Notes: generated by a model from the letters alone, not told the origin. DNA of 64,000 bases from Streptomyces laurentii (GCA_002355495.1 AP017424.1:2356001-2420000), one strand, 5' to 3'; shown: positions 25,985-36,806, counted from the stretch's first letter. Made by a program: numbers and translations.

Positions 25985-27553
25985 TCAGTGGCCTCGTGCC
26001 GCCCGGAAGCGGGGGGCGAAGGAGCGGGACCAGAGGTCCGGGAGCTCGCGTTCGCGGTCCGCGGCGGCCGCTTCCTCGCGGCCGTACAGAACGCCCCAGG
26101 TGAAGGCGGGCTCGCCCGCCGTGGCGGCCTGCTCGGCCAGGTCGGCGAGGGCGGCGCGGGCGACGACGGAGTCCTGGTGGTCGCCGAGGCAGTCCTGGAG
26201 GCGCTTCATCCGCCGGACGAGACGGCGGGCGGGCTTGCCGAGGACGGGGGCGGCGGCCTCGGCGGCGTAGCGGGCGCGTTTGGCGGCTTTACGGGCGTCG
26301 TGCAGGGCGTGGTCGCGCTCGGGTCCCGGGGCGAGGGCGAGGGCGTGCTCGACGCGGTGGGCGAGGCGGCGGTGGTCGCGCAGGACGGCCTTGCGGAGGA
26401 CCTCGCGCGCGTCCCGGTGGGCGGCGGGCAGCAGGGGCGGGTCGGTGAGCAGGGCGTCGACGCGGGTGAGCAGGGCGAGGTGGCGCGGGGAGTCCAGGAC
26501 GTCGAGGGCGCGGCGGCGGGAGCCGGCGCCGTGGGTGGTGGCCCAGGTCTTGAGGCGCCGGTGGGCGGGGCCGGCGACGAGGTCGCGGGGCAGCGCGTCG
26601 AGGGCGGTGAGGAGGCGTTCGTCGAGGACTTCGAGGTCGCGGGCGGCGCCGAGTTCGCCGGCGAGCCAGCGCAGCTCGGCGCCGAGGGGGTCGGTGACGG
26701 TGCGGTCGAGGACTTTCCCGTACGTCCGCAGGGTGCTGCGCAGCCGGCGGCAGGCGACGCGCATGCGGTGGACGGCGTCGGGCAGGTCGCGGCGGACGGC
26801 GGGGTCGAGCCGGACGAGGGCGTCGGCCTGGCGGCGTACGTAGGCGAGGACGGCGGTGCCGGCGGTGCGGAGGTCGTCGGGCGGGGGCGGCGCGGGGGCG
26901 GGGGTGCCGGTCTCGGCGAGGGCGCGGGCGAGTTTCGAGGGGGCTGAGGAGGGGACGATGCCGGCCTTGGTGAGGCGTTTCTCCACCGCGTCGAGGACCG
27001 CGGGGTCGGCGTCGTCGGCGAGTTCGACCTCGATCTCGGTCCACTCGGCGGTGCGGCCGGGGCAGCCGGCGAGGCGTTCGGCGTGGACGGTGTCGACGGA
27101 GACCTCGGCGAGGAGCGTGCCGTCGGCGGCGTGGAGGTGGTGGACGTCGCGGCGGGAGCGGAGGCGGACGACGGGGTGCACGGGGGTGGTGCGGACGCGG
27201 GAGCGCAGGAGCCCCGCCAGGGAACGCGGGAGCGTGTCCGAGAGCGGGGCTCTGATCTCGTCGCGGACTCCGGTGGCGACGGGGAACTTCAGGTGCCAGC
27301 CGGCGTCGGCGCCGCCGGTGCGGCGGCGCAGGGTGAGGGAGTCGGCGGCGAGGCGGAGGTCGGCGGTGTCGTAGTAGACGGCGTCGAGTGCGGTGACGCC
27401 GCGGGGGCGGGCGGTGGCCACGCCTTTGGCGCGGGTGAGGTCGGGGAGCCGGGTCTCCCCCGTGGCCTCGTATTTGCGTTCGATCTCGCGCTTCGTCCGA
27501 GCGGACCGCACCGACGTTTCCCCTGCCGCCTCCGCCGCCCGTTTCCGTCCCAT
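25985..27553 (-). CDS. CYTH and CHAD domain protein
   Basis: A 522-residue protein. The N-terminal CYTH domain (about 20-215) shows the EIERKYE motif (ExExK) and a tunnel of alternating Arg/Lys and Glu (LTLRRRTGG, WTEIEVELADD), as in triphosphate tunnel metalloenzymes. The C-terminal CHAD domain (about 235-515) is helical with conserved His/Arg (VHRMRVACRRLRSTLRTY, HDARKAAKRARYAAE). CYTH enzymes hydrolyse triphosphates and CHAD domains bind polyphosphate, so inorganic polyphosphate or tripolyphosphate metabolism is the likely role. It lies downstream of rodA in the same direction, 42 bp from the rodA stop. Confidence 0.93.
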   Translation of the reverse strand: MGRKRAAEAAGETSVRSARTKREIERKYEATGETRLPDLTRAKGVATARPRGVTALDAVYYDTADLRLAADSLTLRRRTGGADAGWHLKFPVATGVRDEIRAPLSDTLPRSLAGLLRSRVRTTPVHPVVRLRSRRDVHHLHAADGTLLAEVSVDTVHAERLAGCPGRTAEWTEIEVELADDADPAVLDAVEKRLTKAGIVPSSAPSKLARALAETGTPAPAPPPPDDLRTAGTAVLAYVRRQADALVRLDPAVRRDLPDAVHRMRVACRRLRSTLRTYGKVLDRTVTDPLGAELRWLAGELGAARDLEVLDERLLTALDALPRDLVAGPAHRRLKTWATTHGAGSRRRALDVLDSPRHLALLTRVDALLTDPPLLPAAHRDAREVLRKAVLRDHRRLAHRVEHALALAPGPERDHALHDARKAAKRARYAAEAAAPVLGKPARRLVRRMKRLQDCLGDHQDSVVARAALADLAEQAATAGEPAFTWGVLYGREEAAAADRERELPDLWSRSFAPRFRAARGH

Positions 27554-27595
27554 ACATCGAACGTAGACCCGAAACGGGCGGGGAGGCAGGGGGAG

Positions 27596-28795
27596 CTAGG
27601 CCGTTATGGGCCGCTGGACCCGGATGGACTGGAGCAGGCCGATGGCCACCCAGACCGCGAACATCGACGAGCCGCCGTACGAGACGAACGGCAGCGGCAG
27701 GCCGGCCACCGGCATGATGCCGAGGGTCATGCCGATGTTCTCGAAGGCCTGGAAGGCGAACCAGGCGATGATGCCGGCGGCCACGATCGTGCCGTACAGC
27801 TCGGTCGTCTCCCGCGCTATCCGGCAGGCGCGCCACAGGATCACGCCGAGCAGCACCAGGATGAGGCCGGCGCCGACGAAGCCCAGTTCCTCGCCCGCGA
27901 CGGTGAAGACGAAGTCGGTCTGCTGCTCGGGGACGAACTGGCCGGTGGTCTGGGAGCCCTTGAAGAGTCCCGAGCCGAGCAGTCCGCCCGAACCGATCGC
28001 GATGCGCGCCTGGTTGGTGTTGTAGCCGACGCCGGCCGGGTCGAGGTCCGGGTTGGCGAAGGCGGCGAACCGGTTGATCTGGTACTCGTCGAGCATGCCG
28101 AGCGTGGTGACGAGCACCGCGCCGAGGACGCCCGCGCCGATCAGGCCGAGGACCCAGCGGTTGGAGGCGCCGGAGGCGAGCAGCACGCCGAGCACGATGA
28201 CGGCCATGACCATCACGGAGCCGAGGTCGGGCATCAGCATGACGATGCCCATGGGCAGGGCGGCCAGGCCGAGCGCCTTGGCGACGGTGCGGTGGTCGGG
28301 GTGCAGCTGGTCGCCCGCGTCGACCTTCGCGGCCAGCAGCATCGCCATCACCAGGATGATGGTGATCTTGACGAACTCGCTGGGCTGGAGCGAGAAGCCG
28401 CCGCCGATGACGATCCAGGCGTGCGCGCCGTTGATGGTCGCGCCGAGCGGGGTGAGCACGGCGAGGATCAGCAGGATCGAGATGCCGTACAGGAACGGGA
28501 CCGCGCCGCGCAGGGTGCGGTGCCCGAGCCAGACGGTGCCGATCATCAGGGCGAGCCCGATCCCGGTGTTCAGGGCGTGCCGGAACAGGAAGTAGTACGG
28601 GTCGCCCTGGTTGAGCGAGGTGCGGCCGCGGGTGGCGGACCACACGAGCAGCGAGCCCATGAAGGACAGCGCGAGCGCCGACAGCAGGATGGGCCAGTCG
28701 AGCCGGCGCAGCACCGAGTCGCGGGCGGCGAGCCGCGCGATCGTGCCGCGCTTGGGCGCGTAGCGGGAGACGGAGAAGCCGGGGGGCGTGGTCAT
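27596..28795 (-). CDS. rodA: RodA/FtsW/SpoVE (SEDS) peptidoglycan polymerase
   Basis: A 399-residue membrane protein with about 10 helices. SEDS motifs: a cytoplasmic basic N-terminus, LQPSEFVKI near the middle, a long extracytoplasmic loop with GxGLFKGSQTTGQFVPEQQTD and FVFTVAGEELGF, and a C-terminal PVAGLPLPFVSYGGSSM. SEDS proteins polymerise lipid II and need a class B PBP partner, which is encoded immediately upstream (3-bp gap). In S. coelicolor the homologue in the mre cluster (sfr) serves spore-wall synthesis. The ATG at 28795 is preceded by the mrdA stop, which indicates coupled translation. Confidence 0.96.
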   Translation of the reverse strand: MTTPPGFSVSRYAPKRGTIARLAARDSVLRRLDWPILLSALALSFMGSLLVWSATRGRTSLNQGDPYYFLFRHALNTGIGLALMIGTVWLGHRTLRGAVPFLYGISILLILAVLTPLGATINGAHAWIVIGGGFSLQPSEFVKITIILVMAMLLAAKVDAGDQLHPDHRTVAKALGLAALPMGIVMLMPDLGSVMVMAVIVLGVLLASGASNRWVLGLIGAGVLGAVLVTTLGMLDEYQINRFAAFANPDLDPAGVGYNTNQARIAIGSGGLLGSGLFKGSQTTGQFVPEQQTDFVFTVAGEELGFVGAGLILVLLGVILWRACRIARETTELYGTIVAAGIIAWFAFQAFENIGMTLGIMPVAGLPLPFVSYGGSSMFAVWVAIGLLQSIRVQRPITA

Positions 28796-28798
28796 CGG

Positions 28799-31036
28799 TC
28801 AGTCCCTCCCGCGCTGAGCGGTCCCGGGCGGGCCGGCCAGCGGGTCGGTGGGTGAGCGCGGCGGGTCGGCGGGGCCGGTGGTCGGCTGCTCCGGGCCCAT
28901 GACGGGGGTGTCGGCCGTCTTCCCGGCGTTCGGGTCGTACGGCTTGATGCCGGGCACGTCGATGGAGCCGTCGGCCTCGATCCTCGGCAGTGCCTTCTGC
29001 GGCTGCGGCAGCAGTGCCCGCTTCAGGTCCTGCTTGCCGGAGTCGTCGAGTCCGTACAGCGCGTCGTAGATGTTGCGCACGGCGGGGCCGGAGGCGCCGG
29101 AGCCCGTACCACCCTGGGAGATCGTCATGACGATCGAGTAGTCCTTGGTGTACGTGGCGAACCACGAGGTGGTCTGCTTGCCGTAGACCTCCGCGGTACC
29201 CGTCTTGGCGTGCATCGGGATCTTGTCCTGCGGCCAGCCGCCGAAGCGCCAGGCGGCCGTACCGCGGGTGGCGACTCCCGCGAGGGCTTCGTCTATCAGG
29301 TCGCGGGTCTCCTTGGTGAACGGCAGCTTGCCGTGCGACTTGGGCGCGAGCTCGTCGACGGTCTTGCCGTCGGCGCTGACGACGGCCTTGCCGACGGTGG
29401 GGTTCCACAGGGTGCCGCCGTTGGAGATGGCGGCGTAGATGGTGGCCATCTGGATGGGGGTGACGAGGGTGTCGCCCTGGCCGATGGAGTAGTTGACGGA
29501 GTCACCGGCGCGCATCAGGTTGCCTTCGAGGCAGTTCTCGTAGGAGAGCTGCTGGACGTAGGTGCCGCCCTTCTTGCCGTTCTTGCACCACCAGTCCTTG
29601 TTGGCGGACCAGAACTTCTGCTTCCACTGGCGGTCGGGGACGCGGCCGGTGACCTCGTTGGGGAGGTCGACGCCGGTCTCGGCGCCGAGGCCGAACTGAT
29701 GGGCCGTCTTGTAGAACCAGTCGCCCGGGTTCTTCTTCGGCTTCATCCCGCCGTCCTTCTGCCACTGCTGGTGGGCGAGGGCGTAGAAGACGGTGTCGCA
29801 GGAGACCTCGAGGGCGCGGCCGAGCGAGATCGGGCCGTGGTTCTGCGACTCGAAGTTCTTGAAGACCTGGTTGCCGATGGAGTACGAGCTGGTGCAGGGG
29901 TAGCGGCCGTCGAAGTCGTAGCCGGCGTTGACGGCGGCGGCGGTGGAGACGACCTTGAAGATGGAGCCGGGGGCCGCCTGGCCCTGGATGGCCCGGTTGA
30001 GCAGCGGGAAGTTGGAGTTCTTGCCGGTGAGGGCGGCGTAGTCCTTGGCGGAGATGCCGCCGACCCAGGCGTTGGGGTCGTAGTCGGGCATCGAGGCCAT
30101 GGCGACGATGCGGCCGGTCTTGGCCTCCATGACGACGACGGCGCCCGCGTCGGCCTTGTAGTTCTCGTTGGTGTTCTTGTCGAAGGTCTTGCGGGCTTCC
30201 TTCATGGCGTTGGCCAGTTCCCATTCGGCGACCGCCTGGACGCGGGCGTCGATGGAGGTGACGACGTTGGCGCCGGGCACGGCGGGGTCGCTCTGGGCCT
30301 GGCCGATGACGCGGCCGAGGTTGTCGACCTCGTAGCGGGTGACGCCGGCCTTGCCGCGCAGCTGCCTGTCGTACGTCCGCTCCAGGCCGGAGCGGCCGAC
30401 CATGTCGGAGCGCAGGTAGGGCGAGTCGCTGTCCTTGGCCTTCTCGATCTCGTTGTCGGTGACGGGCGAGAGGTAGCCGAGGACCTGGGAGGTGCGGGAC
30501 TTGCCGGGGGCCGGGTAGCGGCGCACGGCGGCGGGTTCGGCGGTGATGCCGGGGAAGTCCTCGGCGCGCTCGCGGATCTGGAGGGCCTGCTGGGTGGTGG
30601 CCTCGTCGGTGACGGGGATGGGCTGGTAGGGCGAACCGTTCCAGCACGGCTTGGGCGTCTTGGAGTCGCACAGCCGGATCTTGTTGACGACGTCCTCGGG
30701 CTTCATGCGCAGGACGCCGGCGAGCCGGGTGAGGACGGCCTTGCCGTCGTCCTTCATCTTCATCAGCTCGGTGCGCGAGGCGGAGACCACGAGCCGGGTC
30801 TCGTTGTCGGCGAGCGGGACGCCGCGGGCGTCGAGGACGGAGCCGCGGACGGCGGGCTGGACGACCTGCTGGACGTGGTTGTTCTTGGCCTCGTCGCCGT
30901 ACTCCTTGCCGTTGCGGATCTGGAGGTACCAGAGACGGCCGCCGAGGGTGGCGAGCAGGGAGAAGACGAGAACCTGGATGACGACGAGCCGGATCTGGAC
31001 GCGGGGGGTCCGCCCGGTCTCGGGGATGTTGCTCAT
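28799..31036 (-). CDS. mrdA: Penicillin-binding protein 2 (class B transpeptidase)
   Basis: A 745-residue protein. The ATG at 31036 gives a short cytoplasmic head and one membrane helix (about 15-35, VVIQVLVFSLLATLGG). A dimerisation/pedestal domain follows, then the transpeptidase with SIFK at 358-361 (SxxK), SCD at 412-414 (the SxD of PBP2) and KTG at 611-613. The tail is Pro/Thr-rich. It cross-links peptidoglycan during elongation or sporulation with the SEDS partner encoded next. An upstream in-frame extension to 31132 lacks conserved sequence and was not used. Confidence 0.95.
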   Translation of the reverse strand: MSNIPETGRTPRVQIRLVVIQVLVFSLLATLGGRLWYLQIRNGKEYGDEAKNNHVQQVVQPAVRGSVLDARGVPLADNETRLVVSASRTELMKMKDDGKAVLTRLAGVLRMKPEDVVNKIRLCDSKTPKPCWNGSPYQPIPVTDEATTQQALQIRERAEDFPGITAEPAAVRRYPAPGKSRTSQVLGYLSPVTDNEIEKAKDSDSPYLRSDMVGRSGLERTYDRQLRGKAGVTRYEVDNLGRVIGQAQSDPAVPGANVVTSIDARVQAVAEWELANAMKEARKTFDKNTNENYKADAGAVVVMEAKTGRIVAMASMPDYDPNAWVGGISAKDYAALTGKNSNFPLLNRAIQGQAAPGSIFKVVSTAAAVNAGYDFDGRYPCTSSYSIGNQVFKNFESQNHGPISLGRALEVSCDTVFYALAHQQWQKDGGMKPKKNPGDWFYKTAHQFGLGAETGVDLPNEVTGRVPDRQWKQKFWSANKDWWCKNGKKGGTYVQQLSYENCLEGNLMRAGDSVNYSIGQGDTLVTPIQMATIYAAISNGGTLWNPTVGKAVVSADGKTVDELAPKSHGKLPFTKETRDLIDEALAGVATRGTAAWRFGGWPQDKIPMHAKTGTAEVYGKQTTSWFATYTKDYSIVMTISQGGTGSGASGPAVRNIYDALYGLDDSGKQDLKRALLPQPQKALPRIEADGSIDVPGIKPYDPNAGKTADTPVMGPEQPTTGPADPPRSPTDPLAGPPGTAQRGRD

Positions 31037-31055
31037 GCTGCCGCTGCCCCCTGGG

Positions 31056-31724
31056 TCACAGTCGCTTGACTCCCTTGATCCGCCCGGCGCGCGAGGCGCG
31101 GCTCCGGGCGGCCTTGATACGCAGTCCGCCACGCTGGCCGCCGATCCTCAGGCCGGTGCCGGAGGAGAGCCAGCCGGAGGCGACGTCGGCCCCGTTCGCG
31201 CCCGTGGCGTCGGCGAGCGGATCGTTGTCGGCGCGCCGGGCCAGGGCCATGATCAGCGGCACCGTGAAGGGGGCCAGGAGCAGGTCGTACAGGACCGCCG
31301 TGAACAGCAGGAAGCCGAGGCCGACATGGCGGGCGGCGGTGTCGCCGACGAGGGCGCCGACGCCCGCGTACAGCAGGGTGGAGCCGATCGCGGCGGCGGC
31401 GACCACGGTCATCGGGCCGGTGGCGGACTTGAGCCGGCCGTTGTCGGGGCGGGCCAGGCCGCACAGGTAGCCGACGAGGCAGAGCACGAGGGCGTAGCGG
31501 CCGGCGGCGTGGTCGGCGGGCGGCGCGAGGTCGGCGAGCAGGCCGGCGGCGAAGCCCGCGAGGGCGCCGGTGACGTGCCCGTACACCAGGGCGAGGGCGA
31601 CGACCGTGAGCAGGACGAGGTCCGGGACGGCGCCGGGAAGCTGGAGGCGGGCGAGGACGGAGACCTGGACGACGAGGGCGACGACGATCAGCGCGGCCGA
31701 GAGAAGGATGCGGTTGATCTTCAC
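31056..31724 (-). CDS. mreD: Rod shape-determining protein MreD
   Basis: A 222-residue membrane protein. The GTG at 31724 overlaps the mreC stop (GTGA) and yields VKINRILLSAALIVVALVVQVSVL, the usual MreD start. Five or six hydrophobic helices follow. The C-terminal 50 residues are a basic soluble tail (KAARSRASRAGR), longer than in rod-shaped bacteria. MreD is part of the MreBCD scaffold for cell-wall synthesis; in Streptomyces it acts mainly in spore-wall assembly. Confidence 0.93.
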   Translation of the reverse strand: MKINRILLSAALIVVALVVQVSVLARLQLPGAVPDLVLLTVVALALVYGHVTGALAGFAAGLLADLAPPADHAAGRYALVLCLVGYLCGLARPDNGRLKSATGPMTVVAAAAIGSTLLYAGVGALVGDTAARHVGLGFLLFTAVLYDLLLAPFTVPLIMALARRADNDPLADATGANGADVASGWLSSGTGLRIGGQRGGLRIKAARSRASRAGRIKGVKRL

Positions 31725-32818
31725 GGTGTCGCCCCCTGGTCCTGCGGCTGCTGGTTCTGGTCCGGCTGGTCGGCGTCCGGCTGACCGGCCTGCTGGTCGG
31801 CGGGCGGGGCGGCGGGCCGCTGGGCCGGCTGCCCCGGCTTGCGCTCCACGCGGCCGGTGGCCGGTCCGACCGGCGCCTGGCCGCCCATCTGCTGCCCGGG
31901 CTGCCCGCCGTCCGGTGCGGGCGGCGTGGCCGTGACGGTGACGGTCGGCGCGGGCTTGGGCTTCTGCGGCAGGACCATGTCGCGCGGGTCCGTGCGCGGG
32001 GCCTGGACGACGACGCCGACGATGTCGAGCTTGGTGAAGCCGACGTACGGGCGGACGTAGACGTTGCGGGTCAGCCCGCCGCCCGCGGGGTCGACGCGGA
32101 CGACCTCGCCGACCGGCACGCCGGGCACGAACGGCTTGTCGGCCTGCGAGCCGAAGGTGACGAGCCGGTCGCCCTTCTTCACCTTGGCCTTGCCGTTGAG
32201 GAGCTGGACGAGCAGCGGGCGGTCGCCCTGGCCGGTGGCGAAGCCGAGTTCGTCGCTCTCCTCCATGCGGGTGCCGACGGTGAAGTCGGGGTCGTTGGCG
32301 AGCAGCACGGTCGACGTGGAGGGGCCGACGGTGGTGACGCGGCCGACCAGGCCGGAGCCGTTGAGCACGGTCATGTCGCGCTGGACGCCGTCGCGGGCGC
32401 CGATGTCGATGGTGACGGTCCAGGAGAAGCCCTGGGCGGCGCCGATGGCGATGACCTCGGCGCCCTTGATGCCGTACTGGCCGGCCCCGGCGGTCTTCAG
32501 CATGGAGTCGAGTTCGCGCACCCGGTTGCGGTTGCGGTCGTCGCTGCCGAGCTTCGCCTTGAGGGCGGCGTTCTCCTTCTCCAGGGCGGCGATACGGGTG
32601 TGCCGCTCCCCGGAGTCCCGGACGGCCCCTATGGCGTTGCCGACCGGGTCGACCGCGGCGGCGACGCCGTTCTCGACCGGGCCGAAGACCGCGGCCGCGG
32701 CCTGCCGGGCGCCGTCGACCGGTGACTCCTGGCCTCCTCTGATGTCCACCGTGATCAGTGCGAACGCGGTGGCGATCAGCAGCACCAGGAGCAGCCGGCT
32801 CTCTCGTGTGTCCCTCAC
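31721..32818 (-). CDS. mreC: Rod shape-determining protein MreC
   Basis: A 365-residue protein. The GTG at 32818 gives VRDTRESRLLLVLLIATAF, matching remembered Streptomyces MreC starts: a short basic head, one membrane helix (about 8-25), a coiled coil (about 70-95, RIAALEKENAALKAKLG) and the beta-barrel MreC core (about 115-275). The C-terminal 90 residues are Pro/Gln/Gly-rich and disordered, an actinobacterial feature. MreC links cytoplasmic MreB to the PBPs outside the membrane. A longer in-frame ORF upstream has non-coding character. Confidence 0.94.
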   Translation of the reverse strand: MRDTRESRLLLVLLIATAFALITVDIRGGQESPVDGARQAAAAVFGPVENGVAAAVDPVGNAIGAVRDSGERHTRIAALEKENAALKAKLGSDDRNRNRVRELDSMLKTAGAGQYGIKGAEVIAIGAAQGFSWTVTIDIGARDGVQRDMTVLNGSGLVGRVTTVGPSTSTVLLANDPDFTVGTRMEESDELGFATGQGDRPLLVQLLNGKAKVKKGDRLVTFGSQADKPFVPGVPVGEVVRVDPAGGGLTRNVYVRPYVGFTKLDIVGVVVQAPRTDPRDMVLPQKPKPAPTVTVTATPPAPDGGQPGQQMGGQAPVGPATGRVERKPGQPAQRPAAPPADQQAGQPDADQPDQNQQPQDQGATP

Positions 32819-32973
32819 GTGCGGCGGCCGTGCCCTTCCTCGAGTCGACGGATGATGGAGTTGTACGTGCGCGGGTACGGCTTCGCGAGGACGCGGGTGC
32901 GGGTACGCGCGCGGGGTGCCCGAGGAGCACCGCCGGGGGCGCCGGGTCCGGGGTCGCCGGGCCCGGCGGGCCG

Positions 32974-33993
<1,020 letters not shown>

Positions 33994-34207
33994 TGAGTTC
34001 CCCTTGATTCCCATGAGGATCGTCGGGCCTTCCCTAACGGAGCGTTGACGGCTTCTCAGGTCGGCGAGGTGGTGGCTGAGGGTGAAACGGCGTGGAGTTT
34101 TCCATCGTAGTGCCGCCCGCGCGGGGGCCGCGCGGCGGACCGCCTCAGTCCACCTCTGTATAGGTGACGGAATGACGCGGCGATCCGTTCCCGGGATCGG
34201 TGATCAT

Positions 34208-34249
34208 ATGCCAGAGGGCGACCGAATTCCTTCGGTCGCCCTCTGGCAT
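34208..34249 (-). terminator. Hairpin terminator after ndk, 18-bp perfect stem
   Basis: A perfect 18-bp inverted repeat (34208-34225 with 34232-34249) and a 6-base loop lie 63 bp past the ndk stop, between ndk and the mreB leader. It insulates mreB transcription from ndk. Confidence 0.88.
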
Positions 34250-34311
34250 GGCTCTGTTCGGCGGAGGCCGCCCGCCGCCGGACGGGTCGGGCCTCGTTCG
34301 CCGGCCCTCGG

Positions 34312-34725
34312 TCAGACGAGACCGGGGAAGAAGATCTTCATCTCGCGCTGGGCGGACTCCTCGGAGTCCGAGGCGTGGATCAGGTTCTCGCGGACGATGG
34401 TGCCGAAGTCACCGCGGATGGAACCCGGGGCGGCGGCGATCGGGTCGGTCGGGCCGGCCAGGGTGCGCAGGCCCTCGATGACCCGCTCGCCCTCGACGAC
34501 CAGGGCGACGACCGGGCCGGAGGCCATGAAGCCCATCAGCGGCTCGTAGAACGGCTTGCCCTTGTGCTCGCCGTAGTGCTGCTCCAGGGTGTCCTGGTCC
34601 AGCTCGCGCATCTCCAGGGCCGCGATGGTCCAGCCGGCCTTGCGCTCGATACGGCCGATGATCTCGCCGATCAGGCCACGGCGGACGGCATCGGGCTTGA
34701 GCAGGACGAGCGTGCGCTGGCTCAC
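34312..34725 (-). CDS. ndk: Nucleoside diphosphate kinase
   Basis: A 137-residue protein of normal length. Conserved LVLLKPDAVRRGLIGEII at the start and the active-site His117 in NLIHASDS. It transfers the gamma phosphate between NTPs and NDPs through a phosphohistidine. It lies between the mre operon and the DUF4233-folC pair, all on the same strand, and probably has its own transcript, given the terminator just after it. Confidence 0.97.
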   Translation of the reverse strand: MSQRTLVLLKPDAVRRGLIGEIIGRIERKAGWTIAALEMRELDQDTLEQHYGEHKGKPFYEPLMGFMASGPVVALVVEGERVIEGLRTLAGPTDPIAAAPGSIRGDFGTIVRENLIHASDSEESAQREMKIFFPGLV

Positions 34726-34817
34726 GGGGAAACTCCTTCAGACACTTCGGACAGACAGGGGTGTGACAGACAAGGCTGTGCGGGCCACTGAATCTACAGG
34801 GCCCGCACCGGGGGTCG

Positions 34818-35186
34818 TCACGCAGCGTCAGGCTCTGCGGAGCCTTCGGCGGCGGCCGCGTTCGCGGCCCAGCGGGCCTTGATCTCGTCGATCCTCCGCC
34901 CGTAGTGCACCGAGGCCCACCACAACACGGCGAAGACCGCGCCCAGGAAGAACATCACCGGGACGAAGAAACCGCTCGCGATCAGCGCGATCTGGAGCGC
35001 CCAGCCGAGCTGCACACCGCCCGGACGGGTGATCATCCCGCACAGCAGCACCGACAGGACCATGGCGATGCCGCACACCGTCCAGACCGTCGACATGGCC
35101 AGCGAGTCGTCCTTCATGGCGACCAGACCGGCGAAGCCGATCACGAAGAACTCGCCGATCAGGGTCGAGGCGCAGAGCATACGCAC
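34818..35186 (-). CDS. DUF4233 family small membrane protein
   Basis: A 122-residue protein with four hydrophobic helices (about 3-22, 30-50, 58-80, with a short fourth) and a basic-then-acidic cytoplasmic tail. GTG start at 35186, nine bases after GAGGGG; an ATG two codons later is possible. It starts 5 bp after the folC stop, so it is co-transcribed. DUF4233 proteins accompany folC in many actinobacteria, but their role is unknown. Confidence 0.87.
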   Translation of the reverse strand: MRMLCASTLIGEFFVIGFAGLVAMKDDSLAMSTVWTVCGIAMVLSVLLCGMITRPGGVQLGWALQIALIASGFFVPVMFFLGAVFAVLWWASVHYGRRIDEIKARWAANAAAAEGSAEPDAA

Positions 35187-35191
35187 AGGAT

Positions 35192-36706
35192 TCAGCCCCT
35201 CTTGAGCAGCAGCCGGGCGTCGCCGACCGTGAAGATCGAACCGGTGACGAGGACGCCGCCGCCCGCGTACTCGCCCTCTTCCTCGGCGAGCGTGATCGCG
35301 GCCTCGATGGCGTCGTCCAGGCGCGGCTCGACCACCACCCGGTCCTCGCCGAAGATCTCGACCGCGAGCGCGGCGAGCGCGTCCGGGTCGGTGGCGCGCG
35401 GGTTGGAGTTCGAGGTGATCACGATCTCCGCGAAGATCGGCTCGAAGGCCTCCAGGAGACCGCGGGCGTCCTTGTCGGCGCTCGTGGAGACCACGCCGAT
35501 GAGCCGGGAGAAGCCGAAGGACTCGGTGACGGCCTCGGCCGTCGCGCGGGCGCCGTGCGGGTTGTGCGCCGCGTCCAGGACGACCGTCGGCGACGAGCGG
35601 ACGACCTCCAGCCGGCCCGGCGACGCCACCTGGGCGAACGCGCGGCGGACCGTGTCGATGTCCAGGGCGCGGGCGTGCTGCGCGCCGATGCCGAAGAACG
35701 CCTCGACGGCCGCCAGCGCCACCGCCGCGTTGTGCGCCTGGTGCGCGCCGTACAGCGGCAGGAAGACACCCTCGTACTCGCCGCCCAGACCCCGCAGGGT
35801 CAGCTGCTGGCCGCCGACCGCGACCTCGCGCGCGGTGACGCCGAACTCCATGCCCTCGCGGGCCACGGTGGCGTCCGCCTCGACGGCCTTCTTCAGGAGC
35901 ACCTGCGCGGCGTCGACCGGCTGCTGGGCGAGGATCACCGTGGCGTCCTGCTTGATGACACCGGACTTCTCGCCCGCGATCTCGCCCGTCGTCGAACCGA
36001 GCCGGTCCGTGTGGTCCAGGTCGATGGGGGTGACCACGGCGACCGACGCGTCGATCACGTTCGTCGCGTCCCAGGTGCCGCCCATGCCGACCTCGACGAC
36101 GGCCACGTCCACCGGGGCGTCCGCGAACGCCGCGTACGCCATGCCGGTGAGGACCTCGAAGAACGACAGCCGGTACTCCTCGCGGGCGTCGACCATCTCC
36201 ACGTACGGCTTGACGTCCTGGTACGTCTCGATGAACCGCTCCGGGTCGATCGGGGCGCCGTCCAGGCTGATCCGCTCCGTGATGGTCTGCACGTGCGGCG
36301 ACGTGTAGCGGCCGGTGCGCAGGTCGAAGGCGCCGAGGAGCGACTCGATCATGCGGGCCGTGGACGTCTTGCCGTTGGTGCCCGTGATGTGGATCGACGG
36401 GTACGCGCGCTGCGGCTCGCCCAGCACGTCCATCAGGGCCGCGATCCGCTTGACCGACGGCTCCAGCTTCGTCTCGCCCCAGCGGGTCGCCAGCTCGTTC
36501 TCGACCTCCCGCAATGCCCGGTCGACCTCGGGGTCCTCGGGCCGGGACGGCACCGGGTCGCCCTGCGGCGGGCCGGTCATCGCGCGCAGCGTGCGGCTGC
36601 CGGCCTCGATCACCGCCAGGTCGGGGTCACGGTCGGTCGCTTCGTCGACGATGCCGTCGAACTGGTCGTCGTCGCCCTGGTCGCGCGGGTCGCTCGAGTC
36701 ACTCAC
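35192..36706 (-). CDS. folC: Bifunctional folylpolyglutamate/dihydrofolate synthase
   Basis: A 504-residue protein of the Mur ligase superfamily. The P-loop ITGTNGKTSTARM lies near residues 105-117, followed by GRYTSPH, VEVGMGGTWDATN and DGAHNPHG-type VVLDAAHNPHGA. It adds glutamate to dihydropteroate and folates. The roughly 60-residue acidic N-terminal extension (DPRDQGDDDQFDG) before the conserved core is unusual compared with enteric FolC, and the annotated GTG at 36706 may be upstream of the true start. It is divergent from the mreB-like gene, with about 100 bp between the starts. Confidence 0.94.
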   Translation of the reverse strand: MSDSSDPRDQGDDDQFDGIVDEATDRDPDLAVIEAGSRTLRAMTGPPQGDPVPSRPEDPEVDRALREVENELATRWGETKLEPSVKRIAALMDVLGEPQRAYPSIHITGTNGKTSTARMIESLLGAFDLRTGRYTSPHVQTITERISLDGAPIDPERFIETYQDVKPYVEMVDAREEYRLSFFEVLTGMAYAAFADAPVDVAVVEVGMGGTWDATNVIDASVAVVTPIDLDHTDRLGSTTGEIAGEKSGVIKQDATVILAQQPVDAAQVLLKKAVEADATVAREGMEFGVTAREVAVGGQQLTLRGLGGEYEGVFLPLYGAHQAHNAAVALAAVEAFFGIGAQHARALDIDTVRRAFAQVASPGRLEVVRSSPTVVLDAAHNPHGARATAEAVTESFGFSRLIGVVSTSADKDARGLLEAFEPIFAEIVITSNSNPRATDPDALAALAVEIFGEDRVVVEPRLDDAIEAAITLAEEEGEYAGGGVLVTGSIFTVGDARLLLKRG

Positions 36707-36806
36707 GCGTCCAGTCTACGGAGCGCCGGTGACAGGACCATGGACCCACCCCTTTCGGGACCTTCGCCCGACGGTCCGCCGCGGCCGGGCGGCAAAATTG
36801 GTGATC

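Noticed and set aside
33994..34200. Promoters of mreB
   Set aside because: Several TANNNT hexamers occur on the minus strand (for example TACGAT, TATACA), but none has a convincing -35 at proper spacing, so none was listed.
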